Below, one piece after another: positions 26,494 through 40,061 of a stretch of DNA of 64,000 nucleotides. The stretch is from Odontesthes bonariensis (lineage: Eukaryota > Chordata > Actinopteri > Atheriniformes > Atherinopsidae), in contig NC_134510.1 in the NCBI RefSeq assembly GCF_027942865.1, forward strand, positions 20,577,209 through 20,641,208, given 5' to 3'. Under the pieces are notes generated by a model. That model saw only the letters and a list, made by a program, of their open reading frames with translations. It had not been told where the DNA came from and did no database searches. A program made the position numbers and the translations under genes. Every line of letters begins with the position of its first letter. Position 1 is the stretch's first letter.

Positions 26494-27329
26494 CATAAAT
26501 ATATATTTATAAAATAAATATATTTAATAAAATGTACTTTTAATATATATTAAAAGTAAGTTTTATTAAATAGACCAATATGGAGGAGAGCAGAGGACAT
26601 GTCAGCAGAAACTAAAGATGATGATGCAAATGCAGAATGCATTAATCAGCATTATTTTGTTTTTTCTCTTTTCTTTTGAGGGAGCTATTACAAGAAAGGG
26701 AGATTTTCAAGGGGAAGATATTTAACCTACTAATACATATGGGACATTTTTGTCTGGTTTGCTGGTAACAATCCAGCCTGAGAGCTTGAACAGATATTTT
26801 TCTCAACCTCTCTTCCTCTGTAGTTAATGTCATTACCCTCAATGAACATCATCAGGTTTTCACACATCATAATAGATTAAACCAGAACCCACCTTAACGA
26901 ATGAGGCGCGAACATTACATTTGGCCGTTCCTAAATTGAATTACGCATCTGTGTCATGTGCTTTTAGTAACTTTGTGCCGCATTGACTGAAGTGAAACAT
27001 TTGTAAACAACTGATCCGTCCCAACACGTCAGCTTTGAGGGAACATGAGCTTGTTCTTCCAACAGAAAACAGCTTTGACTATGGTGGCTGGTTTCCTCGC
27101 ACAAACTACTCACATCAGGTCGTCCCACAACAGCTGTGTTGATTTCAGGTCGGACACTGACTCTGCAATTTCCCAAACACGATATTTTTCCAGCATTCTT
27201 TATCTCAGGAGGATTTGTGTGTTTTGGGTTGCTATACAGCTTTTATCATGCACCGTGTCTTCGGATCCAGCTGACAGACAGATGTTCAGACATTATTCTT
27301 TACCATCTGCTTTTATAATTTAGAATTCA

Positions 27330-27690
27330 TTAACCAATCAATGATTGCAAGCCTTCCTGACCCATATGTAGCAACAAAAAAAAAAACAACTGTGACAGTA
27401 TCTCCACCATGTGTCACATATAGGATAAGCCTCTTGCTTCTGATTCAAAGCAAAAAGGGCTCCGTTTCATTTTCATCCCTCCACAAAGCATTTTTCCGAT
27501 AATCATGTATGTTCTCCATATGATCTTTGGGAAACTGCAGATGGGCAGCAACACAGTTTTGGGGATGGTGAACACATTCGCCTCGCTGCCTTGCCTTAAG
27601 GCGCAGCCGTTGTTCAGAGTTCTCCTCACGGTTGAGTCACGAACGTTTACATCAGCCATCGTGAGAGAGGCCTCGAGTTGCTTCACGTGT
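27330..27690 (-). pseudogene. Tc1-type transposase remnant
   Basis: On the minus strand, shifting between frames, the translation shows fragments that resemble the Tc1 core: a VRDSTVRRTL segment, KDHMENIHDYRKNALWRDEN (like the ...W..VLWSDE region before the second catalytic Asp), and THGGDTV (like KHGGGSIM). Stops and frameshifts separate them, so no functional protein is possible. Confidence 0.65.
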
Positions 27691-28272
27691 CGCCGTTTTC
27701 AGCCGACCACTACTTGGGCGAGCAGCACTGCATTTCTCTTATATTTTCACCCAGTCTTTCAACCAGACTAACCCAGATTTAAAAGAATGATTCGCAAAGC
27801 AATGACAAGACAAAGAAAGGCTTGTGTGGGATTTTAAGCCGTATGTATATAAAAATATGACACATATATGTCAAATATTGCTATTATGCTTTCTTAATGT
27901 CTCTGTTTTTGGGCGATGGAGTTCTCGGTCTTGACTATTTATCTGGATTGTTTGGACTGCTTACGTTCGTGTAATAGTTGTTCTTTATCTTAATGGGAAA
28001 TTCTGATGTGCTCTTAAGCTTTTAATCAGCTTTGCATTTAAATATTTTTACACAAAAACCAAAGAATGTCTGTTTCTGTACATGAAATCAGATGTGGTGT
28101 TTAAAGGTCCGTGCCAAAGCCTGTGACAGAGTTATAACGTAACGCCACATAATCAGTACTCCTGGCTTTCCAGATGTATTTTCACACACGTTATCGAACA
28201 AGATAAAGGTAAAAATGGAAAATGGAAAATCTGTGTCCTTGGTAAGTCAGATAGCAGAGGGGACAGGATGAC

Positions 28273-28279
28273 TTTAAAA
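28273..28279 (+). promoter_or_regulatory. TATA-like box of trypsinogen gene 2
   Basis: TTTAAAA 51 bases before the ATG at 28330, the same spacing as in gene 1 although the surrounding sequence is different. Confidence 0.5.
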
Positions 28280-28329
28280 AGAGCAGCAGTGGAACCGAGC
28301 AGGCACTGAGGTGTTGGACAGAATCCACC

Positions 28330-29571
<1,242 letters not shown>

Positions 29572-29631
29572 AGTCACTTAACGAGCATTTGCTGCAACTG
29601 AAGTGAATATTCCTTTAATCACAATAATAAT

Positions 29632-29637
29632 AATAAA
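29632..29637 (+). terminator. Poly(A) signal of trypsinogen gene 2
   Basis: AATAAA 61 bases after the stop codon, within an AATAAT repeat. The 3' UTR is unrelated to that of gene 1. Confidence 0.65.
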
Positions 29638-29639
29638 AA

Positions 29640-30564
29640 CTATTTTTAAAAAAACAATAATTGGTTTGACTTGTTTGCACATCAGCTCACATATCTACAC
29701 ACAGACAAAGAATCTTTCCTCGTATGAAGATTTAAATGAAACGGACTATTTCATGTTAAAACAAAAGTGAACTTTATTGTTTTTAAGACGAACTATAGAA
29801 TAAAATGAGATTCAAAAGAGCAAGGTGTACATCAGGAAACAGCTTTTCCCATGATTACATTTTAGTCCACCACAGTTTTCAAGAAGATTCTGTACGCTGT
29901 CTGCGTTAAGTCCACAATGACGAACATGTGCAAAGCTCTTAAACTGTAAGAACAAAATACTGACGCATGAGGTTCCACATCAAATTCACAGTGGTCAATG
30001 TAGCTGACAGGTGCGTCGTGATGAGGTGAACCATAACTTCATATGCCAAACTTAAAAGGCAGTCATGAATTTATGAGTTTATTCTGAGTGAACACTCCTA
30101 CCCAAGTGACAGAATACAAATTCAAAGATGATGCAGGACGGCACGAATAAATTAGCTGACAAAATGCTTCAGTGGTTACTGTTTTCCATGATTACAGTGT
30201 ATGTAAACGGTCAGTTTCTGTGATTAATGTACATATTGTTAAACAGCCAGGGACCTTATTCAAGGGCTACTTCTGGTTCGGCATCAATGCTATAAATATA
30301 CAAAATATCTGGGACATCTTTGTGAGACAGGTGCATCTCCTTTTGGCACAATCCCCTCTATCCCAATCAACTTGACCTCTCCTATCTACAGTTTCTTGGT
30401 TTATTTTTCAAACTCATGAATGATATCTCAGAAACTAAAATAGTGTTCGTGGCTTCACTGAACTAAAAGAAAACAGAATGGTTTAAAGTTTAAAAGGTGT
30501 GCCGCAATGTTTCTTTTGTTTTCATGCACACGTAAAAAAAAAAAAAAGTAGGTCCATGTAGAGT
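29640..30564. other. Intergenic between trypsinogen 2 and the AT-hook zinc-finger gene
   Basis: The genes are convergent here. No coding sequence is supported. The right part is 3' UTR of the minus-strand gene, with an AATAAA at 30400-30405. Confidence 0.5.
30400..30405 (-). terminator. Probable poly(A) signal, AT-hook zinc-finger gene
   Basis: TTTATT on the plus strand (AATAAA on minus), about 160 bases after the stop codon at 30565. Confidence 0.5.
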
Positions 30565-33500
30565 TCACACCTGGCCTCTAGCGTGCTGCAAATAATGATG
30601 ATAAAGGTCTGAAATGGCAGGAAATGCGTCTCCGCACACAGCGCAATTGACGTCGTCCGAAGTCCCTTCATTTGCTTTGCTTGTATTTTTGGTCACGTGT
30701 CTTTTCACTACTCTTAAAGGCGTAATGGGTTTCCCAGCCGCACTGTCATTGATCCTTTCTGGACTGGTTTCTCTGTCGTGGATTGAGGGGGTCCTGCTGG
30801 GATGCTGAGAAGAATGGTCCAGCTCAGGACCCTGACTATGGACGAAGGAAATTACGGGCACGAGAGGTGACTTTTGAGAAACTGTGTTTGGATGTTTTTG
30901 AGGGGACCTCAAAGGGGAGTTCCGTGTTTCAGCTACTGGAAGTGGCGTAGCCAACTTGTTGCTGGGAGGGCCAGGCGTTTTCTTACTCGACGGTGAACTG
31001 CGTTCATCTATGCATAAATTGAAATCAGACTCCTTGTGCGTATCTTGCGTTGAGGAATGGCAGAGCTGGTGATTAAACAGCAAGTCCAGAGTCTTAAAGC
31101 TGCATCTGCACTGCTCACACTGATAAGGCAGAAACACCCTCTTTGGCCTGTCTTCAATCCAGTGGAAGTCCGGGTGCTCGTTCATGTGTTGCCTGTAAGG
31201 CCCGACAAACCGAAAACCTCGGCCGCACTGCGGACAGGTGAAGCGGCCACTTCTCTGACGGTGGACTCTCTGGTGATACCAGAGTTTTTTCCAACTTTTC
31301 AGTTTCTTCCCACAACAGGCACAGGTGTAGCTTTGGCCAGGGGCGTGCGTCAGCATGTGGGCACGCAGCCTGCCCATGTGCCTGAACTGTCGGCCGCAGT
31401 TCGGACACAGGTATCTCCTGGGGTCGGATCTATTATCGAGTCTGTTCAGCTTGGACACGAGGTGCGAGAGATGATGAGGCGGAATGGCTGTCGACTGGAA
31501 AGGTTTCTTTGAACTGGCGGAGCGCTTCTTGATGTTGCTGGCCTGCAACTGTTTTTTCTGCACGTCATAATTTGAAGAGGTGACGGTGGCTGGATTTGGT
31601 CCCAACGAACACCTCAGCGCGGGCACTGTGTACTGAATCAGCGACATCGTCTCCTCCTCCTTTATGGAAGAGCTGGAGATGTTTCTATCTAATTGGCACT
31701 GACTGCGATGCGCTTCGAACTCAGACACCGCGCCAAACAGCTTGTCGCAATACAGGCAGCGAACAAGCTTGGCGCCGGTGTGCTCTTTCATGTGGCTGTT
31801 GAACCCCTGCAGATGATCAAATATGTTCTTGCAGATGTGGCACGTGTACGTCAGCGAAGGCTTTTTGCGTCTGCTGGGCTGCGGATCATCGCTGCCTCTC
31901 ACGGGTCTGCATGTGTGGTTTTTGGCGTTGCTATAATGAGTGAAGGATTTTTCGCAACGCGTGCAGTTGTAGCGCTTCACCGACCAGTGTGTCAGCTCGT
32001 GAACGCGGAGGAAATAAGCTTGGCCAAAAGCTTTGCCACATATATCGCACTTGTATGGCTTCTCTCCTGTGTGGACGCGGATGTGTCTTATGAGCGCGGA
32101 CTGAAATGGGAAAGTTTTACCGCAGTACTGACAAACCTTTTTCTCCTTCTTTTCTGGGGTTGGATCTCCGTGAGGTCCTGGGCTTTCCTCCAGCTCCACC
32201 CCTGCGCTCTGCTTTTCAGATTCCTCCTTCTTACACTCCTGGTCCAGATCATTTGTGTGCAACTTCATATGTGAGGCGTACTCGGAGCACGGGAGCCGGA
32301 TCTTGCAAAAGGGACACTTTTGATACATGCTGTTCTTTCTGTGCACTTTGAGATGAAGATTTAGGTTGGAATTTTTGCTAAAAGCTTTCTCACATTCGGT
32401 GCACTTAAAGGGCCGTTCTCCTGTGTGAATGCGTTGATGAATGACAAACTGAGACTGGAATTTGAAGAGACGACTACAGTAACCGCATTTCAACAGTGTT
32501 TTACTACCTTTTTTAGTGTAGATGACATTAGTGGTGCCATCGGAGTTCACTTCTTGACTCACATCACTACCATCTGCCTTTTGCTCAGTGTCACCACCAC
32601 TAGCATCATGCTTCTCTTGAAGATGCTCCTTCGGTTTCAAAGCCTTAACTATTCTCCTCCTTCTCTTGCCCCCTCTTTTCCGCCTAAAAGTGTTTTGCTG
32701 CATTATTTGACCCTGTGATTTAACTGTGGTGTTGGCACCGTGTTGAAAAGAATTGGGACTATTTAACTGTGACACAGGATTCAAGCGATCCAGCTCTACT
32801 TCTACATCCTCAGCTTTCACAGCAGAGGGGCTCTTAAGAGATGCAGACTTGTCTTGGGAGGATGTTACAGTATCTGTGCTCGAGGGCTCTGCTCTCTGCA
32901 GCTCTGCATTTGTTGGACAGTCGGAGGACTCTGGGGTTTTTGACCGATGCTCCTCACTAGCATTTATGCTCGCAGCCTGTTTTATTTCAGGCTCTTCGGT
33001 CTGAGTTGGGTTTGGCAACTTTAAACTATTCAGATCCTCAGAAGAAATCCCTTCAGGCTCTGTCTGGGAAGGCGGCTCTGTTTGGGGTGACAAACCTTCT
33101 GTTAGTGGTGTCTGCTGCTCTTGTTCCTCTCCAGAATGTCCGGTGAGCTGATCACCAATTCCGTCTGCGTTAGTCTCGTGCGTGTCAGTGTTCGGCTCCA
33201 CCTGTTCATCCGTCTCTGTTCTGCCGCCACAGTTCGTGCTATTGCTCAACACTGACGAGGCCTCCAGGGAATCCTCCAGCTTGGATACTTTTGCTGGAAC
33301 TTGTGGATCAGTCAGTGTTGGCCTTGTCCTTCGTCTTTTAAAACCTTCAAGGCAGGATCTTTTGCCGCCTTCTATGGGAGTCACAACAGTCAGCTCCAAG
33401 TCTTCCGTACTACGAGGCTTTTCACCCTGCGCTGAAGGATGCTGCTCCCCTCTACTTCTCAGACTGCGTGCAGGGCCACTAACTTTAATAACGCTCGGAG

Positions 33501-34670
33501 CTGGGGCAGGAGGACGGGCAGCTTCAGTTTTAGAAACGGTGTTTTGTAAAGCTGTTTTTTTTGGGCGCCCTCTTTTTCTTTTTACCAACAAAGCGCCGCC
33601 TTCAATTTGGCCACCTTCGATTTGGCCGCCTTCGATTTGGCCGCCTTCGATTGTGCCGCCTTCGATTTGGCCGCCTTCGATTTGGCCGCCTTCGATTTTG
33701 CCGCCTTCCATATGGTCATTCAAGGTAGCTTGAGGACCAGCCGTCTCATTTTGAGGTGAACGGCTGATTGAGTGATCATCTACAGTGCTGGGCACATCGT
33801 TCCTGCTGTGGTTAACTAAACACGCTGGCACAGGTATTGTGGTGCTGACCTCCTTATGTTGAACTATATGAAGACCAGCATCGTTTGGATCTCTTTTGTG
33901 TTTGGCCAGCGACGTTCGTTTTTGTTTACGGGGCCTCCCGGGTTTTCTGCGGACCTCCACGAGCTTCCCGTGACTGTCTGTTGTAGAGCTGCACGTGCTC
34001 GCTGATGTCACCTGAGACCTTGTGTCCATCCTCACCTGTGACGACTCGTTCTCACTCTGCTGACAAATTGTCCTGACGACTGTTTCGGAGCTCACGTGGC
34101 CATCGGACTCCTGGCGCCCAGACGAGTTTGATTCGAGGGCCGGCTGGTTCTGATCTGTTGCTTTCATTTCGTCTCGTCTCTTACCCTCGGGTATCTGCGG
34201 AAGAAAAACAAAAGGGACGTCGTTAACGTGTTAAGCGTTTGGTGGCAAAGCTGCACAACTCTTCTAAGATGGAAACAAATAAATGCCACTCGCTGTCATG
34301 TTATAAAGTGTGATGGTAGAAACCTCAGAACGCCTGTATATGGTGCAGGCAATAATCAGCTCAGACTGTCACCTGATTTAATGCACTGTACAAATTAATC
34401 TCTTCACACATGCATGTACAGCCAAAGTTTAGGAATTAAGTTCATCTGCACAGCATCACAATTCAAAACACTCTTGAAGTCTAAAGATGTAGTTGATGCT
34501 GTGCACAATTAAACATTTTGGCTTTACATTTGTCTGTTTTTCTCACTGGCTACCTGCTTGCAGTCCGAAGGGGCATGAATGGAACTGCGAGGAAGAGGAG
34601 CCACAGAGGTTAAGTCAGAGACTGTATTTTGGTCACTTCTTCCTCTGCCGAAGGACATTTTACTCCCCAT
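30565..34670 (-). CDS. AT-hook and C2H2 zinc-finger protein (13 fingers)
   Basis: Two coding exons give about 1248 aa: 34670-34554 (ATG in good context, GACATGG; donor AAGCAG|GTAGCC, phase 0) and 34194-30565 (acceptor TCCGCAG, phase 0). The reading frame is open through the acceptor, so the ATG at 34167 is internal. Two AT-hooks (KPGRPRK at about residues 123-129 and KRGRPKK at about 244-250) flank a tandem IEGGQ repeat. A long Ser/Glu-rich segment follows, then a basic cluster RRKRGGKRRRR that looks like a nuclear signal. Thirteen C2H2 fingers come next (CGYCSRLF to CAVCGDAF). The first, fourth and fifth have HTGE(R/K)P linkers, and the last is HYLQH followed by ARGQV at the C-terminus. Binding to AT-rich DNA through the hooks is inferred. 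An upstream acceptor at 34706 implies at least one 5' non-coding exon. Confidence 0.87.
33596..33712 (-). repeat. 15-bp coding minisatellite (IEGGQ)n
   Basis: Eight tandem units of a 15-base repeat encode MEGG then seven (K/Q/T)IEGG units without breaking the frame. The repeat lies between the two AT-hooks of the zinc-finger protein. Units differ mainly at one residue (K, Q or T). Confidence 0.92.
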
Positions 34671-34705
34671 GTCAAGAGTCTGTGGATTAAACAGTGACAA
34701 GGAGG

Positions 34706-37399
34706 CTGTAACGCACAAAGAGAGTGACGTGTAAAGCAAAAACTCCATCATGTCACATCGTTTGGGCTCTTAATGAACTCACTGTGGCTTGAATTATTAT
34801 TTTTTTAATCTAAAACCTGAAGAAACTGCATGCAACAAACACTTGTCTCAAGACCCAGAAGTGGCTGGTTGAGGAGCTAAGCAGGCGCAGGCATCGTTAA
34901 TGAACTGTGATGAAAATAAGGAGCAGAGGGAGCCTGCTGGATGCAATCGCTCGGTCAGCCTGCTTGTACGGATTAGTGCTCAAAAACAATTCTTCACCAG
35001 ACATCAAAGATGCCCCCCCCCCCAAAAAAAGTGAGAAACCCTTGTAAATAATTTCCTAAACCCTGTCAGAAAGATGGCAAAGAGCACAGTCTGAGCAGAG
35101 TTTAGGAAGGTTGTCGCTTGCATGAACAAGCTTTGGTGGAAAATACCACGTCTGGGGATTTATTTCAGTAATTCTGTTCAAGGTAGAACTGAAGCTTCAC
35201 GTTTTGTTTTTTTTTTATCTCAAAGGGGGAAAAAATGATCACTTCACTCTCACTCTTTGCATTTTCATAGAAGTTAAGATTGCTCTTACCTTGCAGATTA
35301 ACACTGCCATTTAATAAATGATGCTGCATCATTACAGATTGGTCATCTTTAACTATTCATAAACTGCAGAAAATGTGTTCCAACAGCCAAAGCATTAAAA
35401 TTATTTAATTTATTTAAAAATATCAAATACTGAAAAATTCCCCATAAAACAACAGCTATAACATATTTAATCATTAATGGCACAACTTTGCATGAAAAGG
35501 GATAGTGTGCATTATATATACCAGAGCCCAAAGTGTGACACCGCAGTTATTAAGGTATAGGTTACAGACATTACAAGTAATGCGACAAAGTCCACTATAG
35601 TTTGTCAATACAAACGGTTGTTGCCAATTTCAGCCCACCGTTCGTCTCCATTGTAGACACAGTTCATTTGATGGAGACTTACAGAGGACTTACAGGAACA
35701 TATGGCTTTTGTGTGTCTCTCCCATCTCAACCTACTGACACAGAACCGTGTGTCTTAAGTGCATACGACCGACTCAGTGGATTCATCAGTCACCAGTTAC
35801 CATGAGAGGCTAATAAAGACATGACTAACAGTGAAAGTATGGCGTTATCATTTGGTAGGCCACGTAGCTAGCATCGTTTAATAAACGTTACAGGCCAAAA
35901 TTAACCAAACCGTAGACTTCGATGTCAGCTTATACAGCTTGCTTTGTAACCAAGGCGGCGGGTGTAGACTATTTCTCTACATCAAATACGAAATATGATG
36001 GCTGGTAGTAAACACAAAGTGCTTGCCTGCGTGGGGGAGAGTCGGGATTGGTTTCTGCGTAGCCATGCACGAACCGTTGCTACACTAGCTAGCACTGGCT
36101 AAGTGAAAGCTCACTATCTCTGTCTCTCAGTGGATTTTGGCACCTTTAACATGGGAGTATTAACCTGGCAACTGAAATGCTAACGAGGACCAAGATTCGT
36201 CTTCTTTTCGGAGCAGTTTGCGGGACTCTGACACTCGGTATCCACGCACAAAGCAACCCGACAAAGTGTCAATCACCACGCCGTGCGGGCGCACCGAGAA
36301 ACTACTTTAAGTGCAGTCGGAAATATCATTGTTATGCAGGTTAAACTTCATAAGTGGCAAACACCACACAAAGAACCATTAACACGGTGTCAAAATGTAA
36401 GGATCGTAAAACTATTGGTCGTTTGGTACAGAAGATAGAAAACAATCTCAAACCCCATTGCAGATACAGTTCCAAAATTTTAGGATTGTTGTGTCCAGAA
36501 CTGTATCAAAATGTTGTTTTGTTGGTTTTCTTGTTTCTTTGTATTTGTTTACTGGCCCATGTGGGTCGTTCTAGATTTCTTTCGACCGTTTTGCGTATGT
36601 TTGTAGGTATTTTATGACTACGGTCATATTTTGCCACACAAGAACTCTTAGCGCCTTAATTTTTGTTTTCATTATCTGTTTTGTCACATTTTGTATATCT
36701 CTTTGTAGTCATTCTACCTCTTTCTGGCAATTTCACCTCCCTTTGTCTTTACCTCATGGTGGTTCTCTTTTTGTATATGTCTTTTAGGGATTAAATCAGG
36801 GGCTTCTTGACTCGTAAAGCCACACTTGGTAAGGTAGATCCATTCAGGAATGCCCATTCTTGTCTATGTTAAAATCTTGTTTGATGACATATGTAAAGAA
36901 AGCTTGGAATGAGAAAACAGCGTGGTTTTCCTACAGTTCTGACATTGTAAATTGAAGCAAAGTGAGTCGGTGTCACATGTGTAAACAGCATGTAGTACAG
37001 ATTAAAGTCGTAAAGCAGTAGTTTGCTATTCACGTTAACGTATAGCTCGTGAACGCCTCATGAACGCAATTGGATACCGCCCAGGGTTTACCTCATCTTC
37101 AATGGACGTACCACGGCCTTTTCTTTTAATTAGTTTCAAACTGCTCCCTCTGCTGGAGTCACACAATAGAACCAGACTTACTCAGGAAACGTGTGATCAG
37201 TAGCAAAGGTTCTGAATAAAAATGCTGGAAATTTTAACAACTTACACATCCGTGTTGTCACATCAATTTAGCCGATAAAGGGCGATGTTTTCAAATTACA
37301 AGAATATCTTCCAATTAAGCTGCACACAGGTTGGGAGAGCAATGCTTCAGTTCATTTATCGTCTATATAACTTTGTGACAGGTGCATTATGTTCCATAT
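34706..37399. other. 5' non-coding region and promoter of AT-hook gene, then intergenic
   Basis: The acceptor at 34706 (GCGTTACAG) needs an upstream 5' UTR exon. A CpG-richer, promoter-like stretch lies at about 35980-36310 and contains an inverted CCAAT. I could not fix the exon; a CACGCAG|GCAAGC site near 36025 would be a rare GC donor. No coding sequence is supported, and the frame at 36354-36617 lacks a domain. Confidence 0.4.
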
Positions 37400-37405
37400 T
37401 TTATT
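37400..37405 (-). terminator. Probable poly(A) signal, 529-aa gene
   Basis: TTTATT on the plus strand (AATAAA on minus), about 520 bases after the stop codon at 37926. Confidence 0.45.
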
Positions 37406-37925
37406 CCATGAAAACATACACAGAAACTTTGAAAATATACTTTAATACATCATAAACTGTGTTCATAAAGTTCATAAAAACAAAGCTGGTAGTAACACAC
37501 AAGGTATGGTGGTCAAGCTTCACGACACATTCTCATCTTACTAAAAACGTGATAAAAAAAAAGAACAAACAAAACAAAGACTATTATACGGTGCCTGGTT
37601 GTACCATCAAACATGGGTAGACCATACTTATACATTATGATAATTAACTACATTTACACCATCTGCTCCCATTCATGGAGAACAACTTCAAACTCATGTT
37701 AGTACAGTGTCAAAGTGAACGTTCTCTGTACTAACATGACATCCAGGAAAATACAGACGCATGTTGGTTAGCAGTTTTCTCTATATCTTAAAGCAGTTTG
37801 GAGAGAGTCATGTTGCAATGTGTTCCTACATGATTATTCATTTTGAAGCCACGTCTGTATGCACTTGCTCGATATTTAATGCAAAAGGTGACATGCAAAC
37901 TGCGCGTGCCTCACTTGACCACTCA

Positions 37926-39515
37926 TTAAGTCTTGATGGGGACAGATGAAGTTACTTGGTAAATCATCTCGGCAGGGTTGTCTGATCCACCCTCAACAAT
38001 GTAACAGTCGTCATCAACATCCCCCCGTTTTCCCTTGTCCAGGCCGACAGCCATGAGTTGGTCCTTTGTGTTAACAGGTGAAAACACCCGTTTTCTCTCA
38101 CCATTCATCTGAGGAGATTGCTGGCTCGCCCCTGTTGCCATACTCTTGTGCTTGTAATGCCGTTTGCCATCTACCATATGGCTTGCCATGAATTCTTGGG
38201 CTTTGGCACACTTGTGCCTCTGAAGCATCTGAGCGGTTTCAAAAGGAAGATGGCACACTCTGCATGGGAACTCATTTCCTACACACGCCCCTGTAGGCTT
38301 GCTCAGTACAACTGAGGCAGAGTTTGTGGGCATCCTTAGTTGTACAGAGGGAGTGAAGGGACGCGCCTGACTGTTTTTATTGGATAGACTAGCATGTTGA
38401 CTCTTTGATGCCAAGAAGACACCAATGGAAGGTCTGGATGCACTGAAATTTTGACTTTTTAACTGCAAAGGTGGAGTGGCATGAAGGCCCCGATTATGAT
38501 TATTGTACGTTCTCATATTTTGAATTTTTAGTGTTTGGGTGGAGGTGGCATGAAGTGCCCGACTACCTTTAGTGACTACACTGGGATTCTGGTTTTGGAA
38601 CTGTAAGAGGGAGGCGGCCTGAGGTGGCAGGAAAGCTGTATTCTGTCTTTTACCGGCTTCGCTAGGTGCCTTGTAGTTCAGCGGTCTTGCTGTGATGAGT
38701 CTGAATTTAGTCTGATTATTTGCGGTGTTACAGGCATGGAAGCGAGGCACTAACTTCTTGCTCGAAAGTAGCAACCCACATCCTATACAGCCAGAAACTT
38801 TATCTGTGACATGTGAGCTGTTGTGGGAGATGAGAGAGACCCTTGACATAAACCCCTGCCCACATTTTCCACAGGTGTATGGCTTTTTCATGTTAAACTT
38901 GCGAGCTGTTTTCAACAATACAATCGGCTGATAAAGCATCCAAAGATCTACCGTTGGTGCTCCAACGCTTCCAAAAATGTTCTGCATGTCTTTTACTGAG
39001 GGGGCAGGATTTGAGAGCAAAGATGCTTGTGACAAAGAGGAGTGCAACTCAGGCAACTGTGGAATCTGCGCGGCCTGCACAGGAACTTGTGACTTTAGAG
39101 CTGAAGTATTGGATGCATGCAGGACAGGCCTCACTGGTAATGAAACTGATGGCATGTTGACCGCGGTTGGTGCTTTCCAGACAACCTCACCTTTCTGCAA
39201 TCTTATCAGTTTTTCCTCCTCTTCTTTGCGTCTCTCAAATCTGCGCTTCCTGATGGTTTCGTGATCAAGCACTTGGTGCCCAGGTTCATGTGTAGTGCTG
39301 TGCTCCAGCATGTCTTTGTATTCGGTAAACTCAGTTCCACAGGAGCAGATGAAACTCGCAGAGGAGCACGTGTGCTCCTCGAGGCATTTCCGATTTGCGA
39401 ATATCTGCTCGCAGCTAAAGCAAAAGTGTCCAGTGTCCATAAGGCCTCTGCCAAGGCCATCACTCAGCATGCTCTGCAGTGTTCGACTTCCTCTCTTCAT
39501 GATCAGACTGGGCAT
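37926..39515 (-). CDS. C2H2-like zinc-finger protein, 529 aa
   Basis: One coding exon. The ATG at 39515 is the first after an in-frame TGA located right at the acceptor (AACAG at 39561; exon starts 39560), which supports this start. N-terminal fingers are CFSCEQIF...HTC and CSCGTEF...HSTTH; the latter has C-x-C spacing. A charged helical segment follows (RKRRFERRKEEEEKL). In mid-protein a normal finger (CGKCGQGF...HNSSH) is followed at once by a knuckle C-x2-C-x14-H-x-C (CIGCG...HAC). One further finger (CRVCHLPF...HKC) lies near residue 420. The rest is Ser/Asn/Gln-rich. The finger-knuckle pair and the C-x-C finger recur in the gene at 42518, so the two look like diverged paralogs. I do not recognise an ortholog. 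Confidence 0.82.
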   Translation of the reverse strand: MPSLIMKRGSRTLQSMLSDGLGRGLMDTGHFCFSCEQIFANRKCLEEHTCSSASFICSCGTEFTEYKDMLEHSTTHEPGHQVLDHETIRKRRFERRKEEEEKLIRLQKGEVVWKAPTAVNMPSVSLPVRPVLHASNTSALKSQVPVQAAQIPQLPELHSSLSQASLLSNPAPSVKDMQNIFGSVGAPTVDLWMLYQPIVLLKTARKFNMKKPYTCGKCGQGFMSRVSLISHNSSHVTDKVSGCIGCGLLLSSKKLVPRFHACNTANNQTKFRLITARPLNYKAPSEAGKRQNTAFLPPQAASLLQFQNQNPSVVTKGSRALHATSTQTLKIQNMRTYNNHNRGLHATPPLQLKSQNFSASRPSIGVFLASKSQHASLSNKNSQARPFTPSVQLRMPTNSASVVLSKPTGACVGNEFPCRVCHLPFETAQMLQRHKCAKAQEFMASHMVDGKRHYKHKSMATGASQQSPQMNGERKRVFSPVNTKDQLMAVGLDKGKRGDVDDDCYIVEGGSDNPAEMIYQVTSSVPIKT

Positions 39516-40061
39516 GAATATGTATTCAATGTGGATGTGGAGCCCACTGCAGTGCCTTCACTGTTAAAAGAAACAAATCACGAAGTTAATGCAATCAAAT
39601 GTAATATAAGTGAATTGGACATATTAATCAATGGTTGCTGATTTTATGTGGCACAGTCGAGCTAATTATAGAAGCAGCCAACTACGAAAGGACTGCATCT
39701 TAAGCAATGAAGAGGGGATTTAAGTGTATTATTCAAAACCAATTTAGTTGTCTGACGGTTTTTTTTAAATTATTATTCTTACCTTGAAAAATAAATCAAA
39801 ACTTGTGGACACCCATTAATGAACATTTTGCCCAATAAATTGCGCTAAAATCCATACTGTAAAAATGTAGACCGTACTCTCAGCGAACCAAATACGGAGG
39901 CATAAGATAGAATTCCAATTCTATACGATAAAGTATTAATAAAAGCTTCCCATGTGTTGTCATTGTACAACGTTACTTTGTTAAACGCGGGCTATATTTG
40001 CTACATGCACATCATGCTAACGTTAGCTTCAACAAGCTTACCAATCTTACTATCACCTTAC

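Larger units (their letters stand above)
25973..28068 (-). mobile_element. Decayed Tc1/mariner-like transposon with long inverted repeats
   Basis: Arms of about 340 bp (25973-26311 and 27727-28068) are inverted copies of each other; for example ATTCTTTGGTT at the left end matches AACCAAAGAAT at the right. Between them lies a broken minus-strand Tc1-type transposase (27330-27690). The whole is about 2.1 kb, a plausible size for an old element with unusually long inverted repeats. No intact gene remains, and a TA target duplication was not clear. It separates the two trypsinogen genes. Confidence 0.7.

Noticed and set aside
27045-27323. 92-aa frame inside the Tc1-like element
   Set aside because: No similarity to transposase or any family that I can recognise, and the region is between decayed arms.
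33596-33712. CRISPR-like tandem repeat
   Set aside because: Units are directly adjacent with no spacers and encode protein in a vertebrate gene.
33182-33733. 183-aa plus-strand frame with PPSIW repeats
   Set aside because: It is the antisense of the IEGGQ minisatellite and surrounding coding exon; the repeat explains it.
34167-34167. ATG as start of the AT-hook zinc-finger protein
   Set aside because: The frame stays open upstream to a good acceptor at 34195, and a phase-0 exon with a strong ATG lies at 34670-34554, so this ATG is internal.
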